Source: Glebionis coronaria
Taxonomy: Eukaryota > Streptophyta > Magnoliopsida > Asterales > Asteraceae
NCBI GenBank assembly: GCA_025667525.1
Contig: CM046875.1
Coordinates: 203,170,271 to 203,234,270 of the forward strand
Reading direction: 5' to 3'
DNA: 64,000 bases
This document shows, in pieces, positions 34,840 to 52,085 of the stretch; the stretch's first letter is position 1, and the number at the start of each line of letters is the position of its first letter. A program made the translations under genes and the position numbers. The notes under the pieces were generated by a model. It worked only from the letters and a program-made list of their open reading frames with translations. It made no database searches and had not been told where the DNA came from.

Positions 34840-35060
34840 TTTCATTTTTTAGTTTAAGATGTTTAAAAATATGCATTTTTGGTTTCTAGTTAGCAAAAAA
34901 GAAATATGCATTTTTGGTTTCTAGCAAGCAAAAAAGAAATTTTTGGTTTCTAAGGAAGATTTTCGAACTTTATAGTTCCCGTCCTTTTAAACATATTTCA
35001 TTTTTTAGTTTAAGATGTAATATGCATTTTTGGTTTCAAGCAGGCAAAAAAGAAATTTTA
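34840..35060 (+). repeat. Local tandem duplication, ATGCATTTTTGGTTTC units
   Basis: Three or four degenerate copies of a phrase of about 35-45 bp (ATGCATTTTTGGTTTC followed by AGCAAAAAAGAAA), with a longer block ATATTTCATTTTTTAGTTTA repeated at 34838-34858 and 34988-35009. The frames across it are by-products. Confidence 0.65.
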
Positions 35061-39576
<4,516 letters not shown>

Positions 39577-39581
39577 ATTTA

Positions 39582-42500
39582 TGTAACACCCCCATTTTTA
39601 TCTTGACGCAGAGGAATAATATTTTGAGGGGTATTACTTCATGATATGAAAGCAAAGTGATAGAAAACAACTCAAAAGAGTATTTAAATTAAATTCATTT
39701 ATTCTTTATAAATTTATCTTCAAAATCAGAGATTTTCACTAAAAACAACTGTATATACGCTGTACATGACAGGTTCCCGAGATCTAGAATATAGGTTTGA
39801 ATGACAAAATCTTCCAAGATTATATCTCTCCACGTCATTAGTATGCTGCTCCATGCTATCAATACCTGAAATATATGCTTAAAGTCAACACAAAGGTTGA
39901 GTGAATTCATAAGTTTTAAAATCAGTTTGAATACAAGACCTTTTTCCTGAGCTACGTTGTTATTTGCTGGTAAGTTTGAATAAAATGATGATTTAATTGC
40001 ACTAAGCTCATGATACCGCGACTAGACATAGGAACCAACAGTTTCCGTTATGAGGAAGTCTTCCAAACTATCCTTGTTTGCAGAATAAAGTATGTCTGTT
40101 TAACCACTAAGGTGCTAACAAGTGAGACTTGCCCAGACAGGAGATGTAAGTCTCCAATAGTACTATTTACGATATTAGCGTTCATTCCGAGAAATGATTA
40201 GCGGTTCGCAATTAAAAAGGGACTTTCATAGGCAGCAGTAAACATAGTGTAAATGAATCATATCTGGAAAGTATACCAAAAACACTTGTATTCCATTTTT
40301 TTAGCATTTATCCCCCTCACGGGTTTTGAAATCATTTGAAAGTAGTACACTTTAGTGAGGCTATGAACTCACCATATGTCCAGTAATCTTGTCGGGTTTA
40401 TGTCACACAGATCAACTTTAGCTAACAAACAAGAACGTGGTCTCACACCAACCCGTTTTAACATAATTGGTATGGTATTAAGTTTTTAATATTTTGATCA
40501 ATCTCTTTAAGCATTTGGTTGTTTTATTTTATTATGATTTGGTTGTAATTCTAGCACCATTGTTCGGGCCATTATACTCAGAAGCCATTCTATAAACGTT
40601 TGAGAAGCGAGGACACTTTAAATCATAAACCTAACCACTCAGTCAGAACGTCATATCGAGATAGAACATCTTTGTATAAAGCTCCCTACTAACATGATAA
40701 TTTCCTTACTTCCACATATTCATGATTAATCTTATTTAGTTTCAAGGTTGACTAAAATAGTCCCTTTGGTTATACTTTGGCATAATTACACTTTTAACCC
40801 CTAAAGTAGTTTCATAAATTGCAATTTAAACCTTCATTATTTAATCTTAGGGTCTCAAACTTTACAAAATTTATTCTTATAGATTTTACTTTCATAAAAT
40901 GACACTTTTGGCCCAATATGATTTATAGTTTCAAAAATGACAGTTTTAGTCCCTATACTTGTAAAAATCATATAACAACATCAAAAATGGACCAAATGAT
41001 CTAGGATTTTAAAACAAAGTTTAAAAACATGTTTATAATCAAAATAAAAACATTTCTTCAGAATTATAGCTTTTGAAATGGGTTTTGCTTATTATTTCAT
41101 GTAAATTACAAAACTAGGATTTTAAGACATCTTTAACTTATAACTTTCATTTAAAATGATAAAATGACTTAGTTTCTTTTAGATTATATTTCTAACATAA
41201 TTTTGGTATTGTAACAACTCTAAATAAGCATTATAACAAGATCAAAGCTTTGGTTACATAGAAATTACCTAGGTAGCTCCAAAATGGCTCCTTATGGCTT
41301 CTTATGAACACAACCTGCTATAAAAGCTTCAAGAGATTCAATGGCTAGCTTCTAGACCTGGTTTCTGGTCTTGTGAGATGTCCTAATACGTATCTAGAGG
41401 TGGGAATGGAGATTGGGTATGAGATACAAAGGAAATGGGGTGCAAGTTCAAATGAAGACTATATGTCCTTATTAATAGCATTTCGAACTCTTAGGCTCCA
41501 AGAAAAGCTTGTAAACGTGTAATTAAGCTAGATAAGTGACTAATTATGCCTAGTGAAGATCTACTCAAGTCTAGGGATGACTATAAAAGCTATTTCATTC
41601 CAATCTTCAACTTATGGTCCAAAATAAGTCACGGCTAGAAAGGATAGGATCAAGTATATGTCAATGACAAGTAGGTCAATCACCTACTTGTAAAATATCT
41701 CCTAAATATCTATATGATCTTATCTTAAGTTTAAATTTAGTTAGGAAATGGTTTTGAATCATTTTTGGAGGGAAAAACCAAAACCGAGTCCTAAATTAGG
41801 GCTTGTAACTTATGGTTTATGTTTTTGGTGATTAAGAGCTTAGGAAAATGATTAACGAATTATTAAGGATTAGTTATGGTTTAGACATTCTATTTAATAG
41901 ATTTGGGGCCTTGGGTTAAGTTTAACAAAGGTTTGATGTGAAAATGGGAAGTATACATTTGTAGATTAGGGATTTCTAATGATCTAGGGTTTAATCTTAG
42001 TAAAAGGCTTTATCCTTCAATTGGTTACTGATGTAAACTTAATTTAGGTTCTAGACATTTTGTCTTAAGTATCCAATGGGTTCTCACACTTGGTTTAAGG
42101 GTTTGGTTTAGGTAAACATGTCTAAAGAGTGAAATACCTATTTTGACCTAATTTACAAGTCATGCATTGGAATCTTGTACCTTGTGCATTAGGGTACTTG
42201 TACATTGTCTTAATATAATATTATAATCTTAATTAAGTACTATTAATATTTATAGACTTGTGCAAAAAGAACTAGGTAGTGATTCCATGTAGATTTCTTA
42301 ATATTAGGGTTTTTAGGTCATTAATCCCAATGATTTTCTAATTTGGGTAATTAGGGTTTATATCCTTATGTATGATTATTCTAGGGCTTATATGATATTC
42401 TTATGACTTCTATGGGTTCTACATTCTTAGTTTGAGGGTCTATATAAGTTGATTATATTCAAGGGTTAATTAAGAGAACTTAAGATCCTATGCTTTGATA

Positions 42501-43254
42501 ACTTGTACCTTGTGCTTTACCAACTTGTAACTTGACTTGAAATGAATGTAAAATCTTAATATGATATGTAATTGAGTTTTATAATTTATGGTAAAAGATT
42601 AGATTCAAATTCAATGAATAATTGATTTTATATGCTAATCTTGGTTACTAGGTCTTAACTTCTAATTAGCCTTGGATTAGTGAATATTAGCAATTTGTGA
42701 TCAATTAACTTTCCTTTAGATGATAGATTGTAATTAGTATATTTTTTTATAATAGTACATGGATTTTATGTAGTTATATTGCTTGAAATATTGTTTATCA
42801 AAGTTTCTAGGTGATGATCTAGACTATTATGTACAATTACTTGTACTTAGCTTTGTATTCTTTGTTCTTGCCATTCTTAGGTATTATTATGTCTTTAGAG
42901 TATATTTTATAACTTGTTTATGTTTCATAATGATTTATTCATATGTTTTCTTCCTTTCATGTTTTATCATTCTTGGGTTTATAATTCATTTATAGGAATT
43001 CTAGGGTTTCTAAGGGAATTTAGGGCATCATGGTTATATTTAAGATGTTCTTATTAATATTAAATTTATTATATTTCTTTTATAGCTTAGACTTGTGTTT
43101 ATAATTATTATAGCGATATGTTGTTATGATAGTTTATGGTGTGAGAAGCAGTTCATTCTACCAAGTTGTACACAAAAAGCAAAAATTTCTAGTGGCTTTT
43201 CCACTCCTATTCAAACATAGCATATATTATACTTGCAAATTTTATGGGTTGTCA
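39582..43254 (-). repeat. 3' LTR of element F
   Basis: About 3.67 kb. In element sense it starts TGACAACCCATAAAATTTGC at 43254 and ends GGGGGTGTTACA at 39582. The last 400 bp share order and phrases with solo LTR D (GTTGAC, then ATTTCAGG, then the CTGC-rich tail), so D and F are related families. AT-rich throughout; no supported ORF. Confidence 0.7.
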
Positions 43255-43275
43255 TAGCCTCTTCCCTTAAATAAA
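43255..43275 (-). other. Polypurine tract of element F
   Basis: In element sense TTTAAGGGAAGAGGCTA abuts the LTR start TGACAACCC. Just upstream is CTCGGGAAGAGA, a likely degenerate second tract. Confidence 0.6.
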
Positions 43276-44604
43276 TCTCTTCCCGAGATTAAAATTGTAG
43301 TGTATCAAAAAGGCAGATGTAGTTCTTGTGTTTGACATAACATTCTATTCATACCTCAATGAATAAAGTTCTTACTGTTGTTATCTCTTTTCTTTAATCA
43401 ATCTGAAGCATAAGCACTAATGCTATATTGACCATTTTAGGTTGTAATGAAATGTTATAAAGATTACAAGAATGAGTGTAAATCGTACCAATTAATCAGG
43501 TAAATCCTCTCTAGTTCTCTAAAATAGGAAGGGAATGTGATTGTTTATGAGTTTCCATGGGTAAAACTCAAGTTAATATGTCATAGTTTGCCTAAAAATC
43601 AGGGATTGATTTGAGTAATTGATAGAGAAAAGATAACTAGATACTGTTTAATATGGTACATTTTCATTTACAGTGAGAAATCTTTATCAAAATAGTCTTT
43701 CCAATTTACCATTTAAATCTAGCAGTTACCTAACGGTTACTATTCAATGTTCTACGAAACTCTATTCTCAAATAACCTTCTCAAATAGTTTCATGAATTA
43801 CTTTGGGTAAGTTGGAAATCTCCAAATTTTAGCCCAACAATTACGTAAATGGCACTTCTTTCGATAGAGTGCTTCAAGTAGTATTTCTTTGATTCTAGCA
43901 TGAAAACTATTGTTATACGGGATGTTTTACCAATGTTAATGCCGTTTTACATGGTGTAGTTTCTCATTCTTCTTGAGAAACATTTGTTATTACTTTTGGA
44001 AAAGATGTTTCATAACTCATCACTTTACTCTAGTGAACAGTTAACAGTTACTTCTTATTGCACTTCGCACGCTCTATTACTATAATACCTTATAGGATAG
44101 GTGCAATATAATGCATACATGGAATATGAAATTCTAATATCTGGATATTTCTCTCACTTAAACCTATTGGTATAGAGGGAAATGTTCTTTCTTAATGTAT
44201 TCTATATTGAGATATCGGTACTTTATGTCAACATATTATTTTTAGGAATAACCTTGTTAAAGTTTTCATATCCTTTATGAATTACAATTGACAATGATCC
44301 AGATGGCGTCATGTTGTATCTTAAAGAATTTTGAAATAAGTTTCTCATTATTTGTTATTACCTATTTTTTATAATAATTTTTAGGTTAAACCTTTTGTAA
44401 TTCAAACTTCGAAATTTTGTTAAGATAAAAAAAATTAAAACACACATAATTCTATGTTCATGAAACACAAATGAGTTATTCTGCCAGATAGTCAAATAAC
44501 ACTTAGAAAAATGAAATTAAAAACATCATAGATTTTTATTGATAATATTCACGTATGTTTAACACACTTATTCATTTACAAAGCATGGAAGTCTTAGAAA
44601 AATT
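43276..44604 (-). other. Decayed or deleted pol interval of element F
   Basis: Only 1.3 kb separates the gag zinc knuckle from the 3' LTR, far less than a gypsy pol. I could not recognise protease, RT or integrase in any frame. A large internal deletion or heavy decay is the simplest reading. Confidence 0.45.
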
Positions 44605-46256
44605 CTACAAATTCGCCTTGCTCCAACAGTATCGGGTTTGATGACCTATTTTGAAGCAGTTCTGGCACTTTATGGTGTAGTTTCCGGTGTGATGCAATAG
44701 AAAATTCATACATTGGGAAATGTGTCTAGCATAGTCGTCGTATTTTATGGGTTGGGAATGGTTAACTAGGTTAGTATTTGGGTAATATAGGTAGGGAAAA
44801 TAGAGACCGTAGGTAAAGTTTAAGGGATTGGGTTTAGTTTCTGCAGATTCTTCTTCTTTGATAAGTTTATGTTTAAGGGAGCTGGATCCTTGCACAGGAT
44901 TGTGCTTGATCACATGATCCATTAATTTCTGAGAAATCTTAAAGGCTTCTTCTAAATTATGGGGTTTAGAAATAGAAACCATTCTTCTGAATCTCATGGG
45001 AAATCCTTATATTAAAGCCTTCATCATTCTTCGTGAATCAGTGACAGGGTACAATTCTGCTAACTCTTGAAATTTTCTCAGGTAGGCTTTGAGATTAATT
45101 CCTCGGGTTACTAGTTTGTAAAATTCCTTTTTCACTTTCTCAATTTCTTTTGAAGGAAATTATCGGGTTATTAGGAGGTACTTAAAATCTTACAATTTCG
45201 TCGTATAGGCTTCTTCTAAACCAACAAGTTGAGTATAGTAATTCCATCATGAAAATGCTTCATTAGTTAGGGCACTAACAACAAGTTTTACTTGACTATC
45301 CTCAATGCAACTATGTTGGGAGAAAATTGTTTCCGTCCTCTTAATCCAATGAGAAATACTAATAACATCTTCATTTCCTTGGAATTTATATAACTGGCTA
45401 GTTATATAGTCTTCCGTTGGATTAGTATTCCTTACTATTTTGAAGACTGGTATTTTCAAGGCTGTAGTTACTTCATCGTTAGTTATTTGCTGAGGTCTTT
45501 CAGGAGTTTGGGTAGAAGATACTGATGTCCTTAAATGTGTCATTCTAAAATTAGAAATTTTTTGAAAATTAGATATACTTGTCTATTTGTCATATGTGTA
45601 TACATATAACGCTTTTACGAGCATAAATTTTCCAAAAATCTTTAAAAGGTTTTAGGGAATAAGTTTATAGAGTTCTAAATCCTAGGTTTCTTAGGTTATT
45701 TATCCTTTATATTTAGATTGATACTCTTTTTAACCAAATAGACTTGAGAAGTCCTTTTTAGTTTAAGATAATATCTCTCTTTTGCTATAATTCTTTTAAG
45801 GAATTATACTTTTCAAGTATTTCTCTTTTCTAGAATAATATGCAAAATAAAGGGAAGATGAAAAAGAAACTTTTATTTATTAACAATCTGCTTCACTGAT
45901 GGACAGATAAGCTTCTTTGTTACATAAAAGTAAATATTGATAGCTAAAATATTTACAAGGCTTTTGGGAAGCTGAAATATTTAAAAAAAGGTGGTCTATT
46001 TCTTTTCCTGGGGATTCTTAATTTATGCTAATAGAGTTTTGATATTGTCTTGGTGTCGAACTTGAATATCCTCAATAAGTTTTTCCATTGCTTCCATTCT
46101 TACTTTTGCTAAGGTGATTTCCTCTTCATTTATCGTTTGCCTATTACGTAACTCCAAATTATCATTGCTTACTCTAACAAAATTATTTTCTAATTTTTCT
46201 ATTTCTTCTTGCATCATTTGTTGTTCACTCCTTTGCCATTCAACTTGTTGGTCCCT
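44605..46256 (-). pseudogene. gag: Gypsy gag of element F
   Basis: An N-terminal coiled-coil piece at 46256-46023 (QQVEWQRSEQQMMQEEIEKL) may belong to gag. The gag core follows at 45543-45247: FQGNEDVISISHWIKRTETIF, then EDSQVKLVVSALTNEAFS, the region before the conserved WWN. Broken frames cover 45246-45000, and 44997-44605 contains GFPMRFRR-like and PHNLEEAFKISQKLMD blocks. It ends in a CCHC knuckle, CQNCFKIGHQTRYC. The sequence fits Ty3/gypsy gag of chromovirus type. Stops at several places make it inactive. Confidence 0.75.
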
Positions 46257-47128
46257 TGTAATTAGTGTTATACTTAAGAATACTAAGTATAGTCCTAACC
46301 CATGGTTAAGTAATGCAATAAACTTAATACAAAGTAAAGTAAATAACACAAAGGTTTTCAACGTTTAACTCTTAGCTTTATTAAAGAATTATACCCTATT
46401 GTATACGAAGCTACAATAGGGATTGAATAGACAATGTGTGGTTTGGTGATCTCCTCGCTAACAGGCTAGTCCAATTCTAACGATTGCTAAGCTTGACGAT
46501 TATATCAGCAAGAGTTTAGAACTCAAGTGTTTGATCATATTTTGAATAGAGAAAACATTGTTTGTGAATGACAAAAGCATTAAGTACACAAACTTATTTT
46601 CTCTCCTTTTACAAGCATCCTATTTATAGAAGGAAAGTTAGATAAAAGACAAAGAATTGCCCATGTGTAATTCTTGTCTTATTGGTACAGTGTAGTATCT
46701 TGTCTTAGCCTATTCTAAGTATTAGGACATAAGTCCTTTTACACTTGTCAGTACCCTATCTATCCCAAAAGGGTAAGTCACGCTAATTGTGTGATGTACT
46801 CAATCTTATCACAATTCAACTTATCCCGCCTTTACTTCAGTCATGGAGAATGCTTGTTTTCTTCAGGGAGATCGTATGGGGTTCAGTGAGTCTACTGCCA
46901 CAAATCACTGAACCTTTCACCTTCTTCTTCGTCATAGAAGTCATTAATTGAGCTTCGCCTCTCTGAATGCTCAAGTCTTTCTTTTAGACTCAGTCTAGGA
47001 ACTCGAAGGCAACTCACTGAGTGACTGTTCACTCAATGACTTTGTTATGTTCAAGGTTAATACTTCACTTAGGCTGATTGTTATTCAAATCCATCAGTGA
47101 GATCATTAGGCACTGAATTGACCTAACA
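46257..47128 (-). repeat. 3' LTR of copia element G
   Basis: In element sense it starts TGTTAGGTCAATTCAG at 47128. A TATA box (CTATAAATAGG, minus) lies at 46618-46628, giving a U3 of about 500 bp. The 3' limit is uncertain; CA-ended candidates lie near 46257. Flanking sequence on the left is gag of F. Confidence 0.65.
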
Positions 47129-47142
47129 ATCTCCTTCTATTT
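47129..47142 (-). other. Polypurine tract of element G
   Basis: AAATAGAAGGAGAT in element sense, directly before the LTR start TGTTAGG. It places the upstream ORF in the last position of the element. Confidence 0.75.
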
Positions 47143-47320
47143 GGATATAAAATATGCCTAAGTAAAATTGTTATAAGTGAGCAAGGAGGCTTCTTCTTAC
47201 ACAAACTATTCTACTAATGAAAAGACTTGTCTTAACAAAGTACTTCATTTTTATTCATCATTACATAAGACTGAATAGTCTGATACAAGAAACATAAACA
47301 AAACAAAAGACTACAATTAT

Positions 47321-48711
47321 TCAGGAATCCATTGCTTCCCTCTTCACCCTTGATGACTTTAACACCTTTTCTTTATCAGGACTCCTAGCAATTATCTCCA
47401 TAAGCTTCTCAGCAAATCTTTTATTATCATCAGTGTGAACTTGTCCAACCATCACAAGAAAGATGAGAACACTCTCAGTGGTGCATTTCTCTATATAACT
47501 CATTCTTTAAAAAGCTTGGTCCTCGAATACATCAATGAAGAAGATACCCTACTCAGGTTCCTCTATGACCATGTTGTTCACAAAGGGGACATTGTCATGG
47601 AGAGTATGATTGCAGTCTAACCCAGGGATCTTAGTCTCAGCTTCAAGCTCAACTCTTTTCCTTTTTCTTCCCTGAGTTTTGGTAGGATCCTGTTCAGCTA
47701 AAGGAAGATCTTCAGTGATCCCTAATTGTTCCTTGATCTGATTCAACCTATCATATCTCTTACTGAGAGAGTTGAGTATCCGAGGGACACATTTATTCGT
47801 CTTGGTTATGAAGATCCTTCCCATTTCGTCCCACTCACTGAGACCGAAATCACCAAATGAAAATTTCTTCATAACTTCAAAGTTCCTTTCATCATTGTTT
47901 TTGTAAACAGATACTGAGACTAGTGTGGTATGAGGAATGATTTGAAGGTTTGTGATTGGTTCAGGCTTCCTTCTTTAAGTGACGACTTTGGTGTATTGGT
48001 CATATAGCTTCTTCAGTTGGGTGGTTCTTTGTTGTTTCTTCAAGACCATTTCATCCTGAATGGCCTTGAGTTCTTCCTCTTGCTTTTGGATGAACTCCTC
48101 TCCCCCTTTCTTACTCAACAAGGCCTTAGGGTCACCACCCACTTCTTTCACAAACTCAGTGGATACCCTTAAAATTGCAGCCCTTGTTGCTTCACTAGCC
48201 TTAGCCATCTCCATTCTATCTAAGTACTCTAGAATTTGATCACGAGTCCTCTTGTACATCTTTCCATTAATCTCATAAGGTACTAAGACAATGGCATCAG
48301 GATCATGCCTTCTTTCTCTTGAATCATTTACAAGTTTATTTGGTGGAGGTGTTAGGGTTTCATCAGCAATGCCTTTGCCCCTATCTAAATTAGATACTAA
48401 GGGCTCAAGGTTGGGAGGAATTGAGTTTAAGGGTTCTGTTGTTGGGATCACAGGCACCTGAGGTTGGGTTTGTGCCATTTCTTCCTGCTCCCCCTCAGTG
48501 TGAGAAGGAGGTTCACTCCAAGTAAGCATCATTGGTGGCACATTCTCCCCCTCAAAAGTTGAAGGATCAGCCTGATTAATCCCAGCTTTTGCACTCTATG
48601 ATGGTCCTGAAATGGTGGTAGAGGATCCCTTGAAAGACTGAAACATCTCAGTCACCATTTCCTTCATGGACTGAGTGTCAGCTTTGATGGTCTTAACATC
48701 CAACTGAATGA
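47321..48711 (-). pseudogene. Third ORF of copia G, C-terminal part
   Basis: One minus-strand frame from the H insertion point to the stop at 47321, interrupted by four nonsense codons (about 48593, 47975, 47549 and 47504) but no frameshift. It continues the ORF at 59135-60838. Visible blocks: DVKTIKADTQSMKEMVTEMF; PPSHTEGEQEE; a conserved VPYEINGKMYKRT; Lys/Glu coiled coil (residues around KKGGEEFIQKQEEE); then FSFGDFGLSEWDEMGRI, GRKRKRVELE, PGLDCN, NVPFVNNMVIEEPE. From memory this is close to a protein common in Asteraceae retroelements with no known function. It lies about 180 bp before the purine tract, the position of env-like genes. Several stops fit CAR to TAR transitions. Confidence 0.65.
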
Positions 48712-48716
48712 GGGAC

Positions 48717-51220
48717 TAATAAGTGTGAAAACACTCATCAATTATGATCCAAAAAACAATCAAAACACAGTCAAATACATTATAATTAACTTCAAAATAT
48801 CAGAATTACGTGGGTATTTGTGTTTCGTGTGTTTTCAGGTAAACAAGATACATTTTTAAACAAACACGTGTTTTCAAGGATTTATTAGGCAAAAAGACGA
48901 AGAAAAGGACAAATCAAGCTTCAAGGACCTTACTTGCCATTATTTACTAAGAAGGAGGACTTAAATTGCAACTTTTATAAGACAAAGGATGGAAAGGAAC
49001 TTTGCTTAAAAAGATTCATAATACATTTGACAAAAAAGATTAAAAGTGAAGGATTAAAAAAGATAACAAATAAAAAAGTTTATTTACCTTTTATATATAT
49101 TTGGTCAAAGCATGACCAAGACCTGGTCAAAACACAAACACACGTCTCTTCTTCTACAATCAAAGAGAGAGAAACGAGATAAGCAGACTTTTATCACCTC
49201 TCTCCACCACATACCTGCAAGTCCGATTCAAGGAAGATACACGAGTATTCAGACGAAACTTAAAGAAGCAAAAACGCTCCTTATCATCTCCTCTTCAAGG
49301 AGATACCATTTATTTAGATCAAAAGTGAAAGAAGAAGAAACGCCCAATTTGGAGAAGGCAATGAAGAACGAGTTCAACCTCGTATTTTCCACGTGGCACA
49401 ACCTGATTAGAGAAGACACGTCATCAGCACCTCACTTCCTCTCTCACACGGCTATAAATACATGGAGATCTCTTCATTTTGGAGCGGTTAGCATAGGAGT
49501 AGATTACACCTAGTTAGTTAGTTAGGAATAGTCAGTTTGATTTTCTTTCAAAGCTTTATGATTTTCTGTTAATCAGTTGAGATTTGTAACCGAATATCAT
49601 TTACTCCATTAATGAACCTTCAGTTTTCTAAATTCTGTTAATTCGAGCTATCTCTATGTACTCTGTTCTAATCAAGCTTTTACTCTTCATAAGCTCTTAG
49701 AAGCTTATGGTAGCTTCTAATCTGTTCTCATATCAGTAGTTAATACAAAGTTTTTCAAGTTCTAACCTGAATTAAGTTCTTAAGAGTTCTTCTAAGCGTT
49801 TATCAAATATCTGATTTGATTTTAGTCATAAATAAGACTAAAGCTCATAAGCTCAAATGAGCTTATGATTAGTTTCCTGTTGCAGTTCAGCGAAAATCAA
49901 TGTTATTTGAGTCAAACCAATAGGAGTTTAGTTCAAGTTTGATTTTACATTAAGCTTTTCAGAATTCGAGTACAGTTTGGTGTATTTGGGACAAAGAACG
50001 ATTAGAAGTTTAATCTTAGCTATTAGGTTTGAAGAATCTGCTTAGCCATTTTCAGAAGAATTATAGTTTCATTTTCAGAAGATGAATTTCGATTAAAAGT
50101 AGTCATAATCTTAGTTTTACATCAAAGTAGTTTATTACTCAAGTTTTGTCATTAGAATTCTCTCTGCCGATTTAAGTACATTGCAACAAAGTAAGTGCGA
50201 TTGCAGCAGTGTGGATGCTCGACAGAGTTCTGTTGTGGATATACATTCAGCAAGTCTCTATATTGCTTGTTCGATATCCTGTTTTGTCTTAATATCTTGC
50301 AAGTTGTATGATTTGTAGTTCAGACGACACAATCTGTGAATATCAAAAGTGCAGGGGTGTTTGGTTTTAAGTGAGCTCAACGCTCCGCTTCGCCCACAAC
50401 GGAGGCGTGGCACTTTTGGTTAAGCTCATATTCAATATTCAATGATTCAGTGTAAAGACTGCTAGTAGATTGTTCGTTTGGTTTGTTTTGAGACATATGC
50501 TAACTGATTTGGTTCAAGTTTTAACTTTGCTGAAACATTGCTGGTGTAATTTTCCATTTTAGAAATTTAAAGTGTGTTTGGCGATTAGGATTATAGTTTG
50601 GTTAATGGACAGTTATTAAGCAAATCTGTTGGGCTTAGTTGTTTCTGTTGGGTCGGCCCACTTTATTAGATGGGTTTCCATTTTGGCTTAGTTCGTTTAT
50701 AATTCAAACGTAATTCCAAAGTTTACAAATTTGGATTTTACAAAAATTTAATTTGTACTCTTATAATAAATAGTTTTGATAAAATTTGATAATTACTTTT
50801 CTTCAAATCAAAATTCCTTTTTTTTAATTTTCACTTTAATTGAAAAATAGTTTGTTGAAAAATTGGTTAAAATTTTATAATTTTTTTTGTTACATTTCGT
50901 TATTACTTTCTTGTTAAAATTAGTTAGTGTTGTTTTTACAAGTTGTTAATTCTCTTGTTGAATAGTAGTCACATTTTATTAATAGTTTGTTACAATTTTG
51001 TTTACTTGTACTTTTTGCTTTAATTGCGGTATTTGCTAAATGTTTTAGACTAGTACGTATACATAGTTAATATAATATTTTTACCTTTTTATTTGCTATT
51101 TGCCAATTAGACATAGATTACCATTCAACTTTTATCACCAAAAATAATAAAGTCAAGCTTGAAAAGTTAAATCAATTCGATTAGACACCGAGAACAACTA
51201 CACTTGAAAACGAAATATTA
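48717..51220 (+). repeat. 5' LTR of element H
   Basis: 2504 bp, starting TAATAAGTGTG (the other LTR has TGATAAGTGTG) and ending GAAATATTA. TATA box TATAAATA at 49453-49460. A two-level inverted repeat lies at 50344-50418: outer CAAAAGTGC/GCACTTTTG, inner CTCCG/CGGAG. A 133-codon frame just upstream of and across the TATA box is probably fortuitous. Confidence 0.93.
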
Positions 51221-51222
51221 AA

Positions 51223-51239
51223 TGGCGCCGCTGCCGGGG
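51223..51239 (+). other. Primer binding site of element H
   Basis: TGGCGCCGCTGCCGGGG two bases after the LTR, the Athila/Tat-type site, from memory complementary to tRNA-Asp. Confidence 0.82.
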
Positions 51240-51290
51240 ATTTTCGTGAAGATTAACGGTTTCGAGTGAGACGTATTGGATTTTGGGATC

Positions 51291-51307
51291 CGTTCACTTT
51301 GTGAACG
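51291..51307 (+). other. Conserved hairpin after the H primer site
   Basis: CGTTCAC, loop TTT, GTGAACG. The surrounding GGATTTTGGGATCCGTTCAC is kept in element B (22870-22898), while sequence further out differs. Confidence 0.6.
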
Positions 51308-52085
51308 TTATTTTTACGTATCATAAATCACAAAGATAAAAAAAATCAAAAAGATAAAAAAATAAAAAAATAAAAAAAATCAATTCTTTTCCTAAAGAAT
51401 TGAACCAAAAAAAAAATCCAAAAAGTAATCTTTTTCCTAAAATATTACACCCAAAAATATATATTATATCGGTTTTCATCGTTTTTACGTACATATAGTA
51501 TTTTCTTTAAAAACCGAGTAAATACAAAAATACATTTGATATATTAGTATATGTAGATACATATACGTATATACGAACACTCAATACTCATACTTCCATA
51601 AGTATTGCTTTTACAATACACCGTGTCCGGGAGCGTTCCGGTCCTTGACACGTGTGTCGATCCAATTTAATTAAGGCACAATAGATAAATACAATAATCT
51701 TCTTGATCTTGAGAAAGAGGCCACTGTGTGGGGGGTATAAGGCGAGTGTATTTTACATTCTAAAGAAGCAGGCTCTTAAGTGCTACGCGCCGCCTCGTTT
51801 CTCCGCTTCCTTGTGGGTCTTTCAAGAGTGATAGTGGTGAGTGGTGTGCCACCCAATTAGTACTTACATATATTATATTTTCTTGTGGATATTAATTATC
51901 GCACCTCGAGGGAGATAATCACTTCTCTCTCAAAAGTGGACCGAGAGCTCATCTCTCAATCCTCGAGTTTACTTACACGTGTACTCGCACGCGTGTAACC
52001 ATACCACCTTTGGTGTATTACTTCCTTCCCCGAGGAAGATTTTAACGTCATTAGCTTGTATATACATTCGGCCACCTTGCTAAAC
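51308..52085 (+). other. Leader of element H
   Basis: AT-rich stretch, then GTGTCCGGGAGCGTTCCGG (51623-51641) and CT-rich sequence with TCTCTCAAAAG and TCGAGGGAG phrases. No ORF with a gag capsid domain is present, unlike element B where gag begins here, so the capsid part appears deleted. Confidence 0.5.

Noticed and set aside
49112..49513. 133-codon frame in the LTR of H, also open at 57019-57420
   Set aside because: About ten residue differences between the two LTR copies and hardly any silent ones, and the frame runs across the TATA box. It looks fortuitous rather than a conserved gene.
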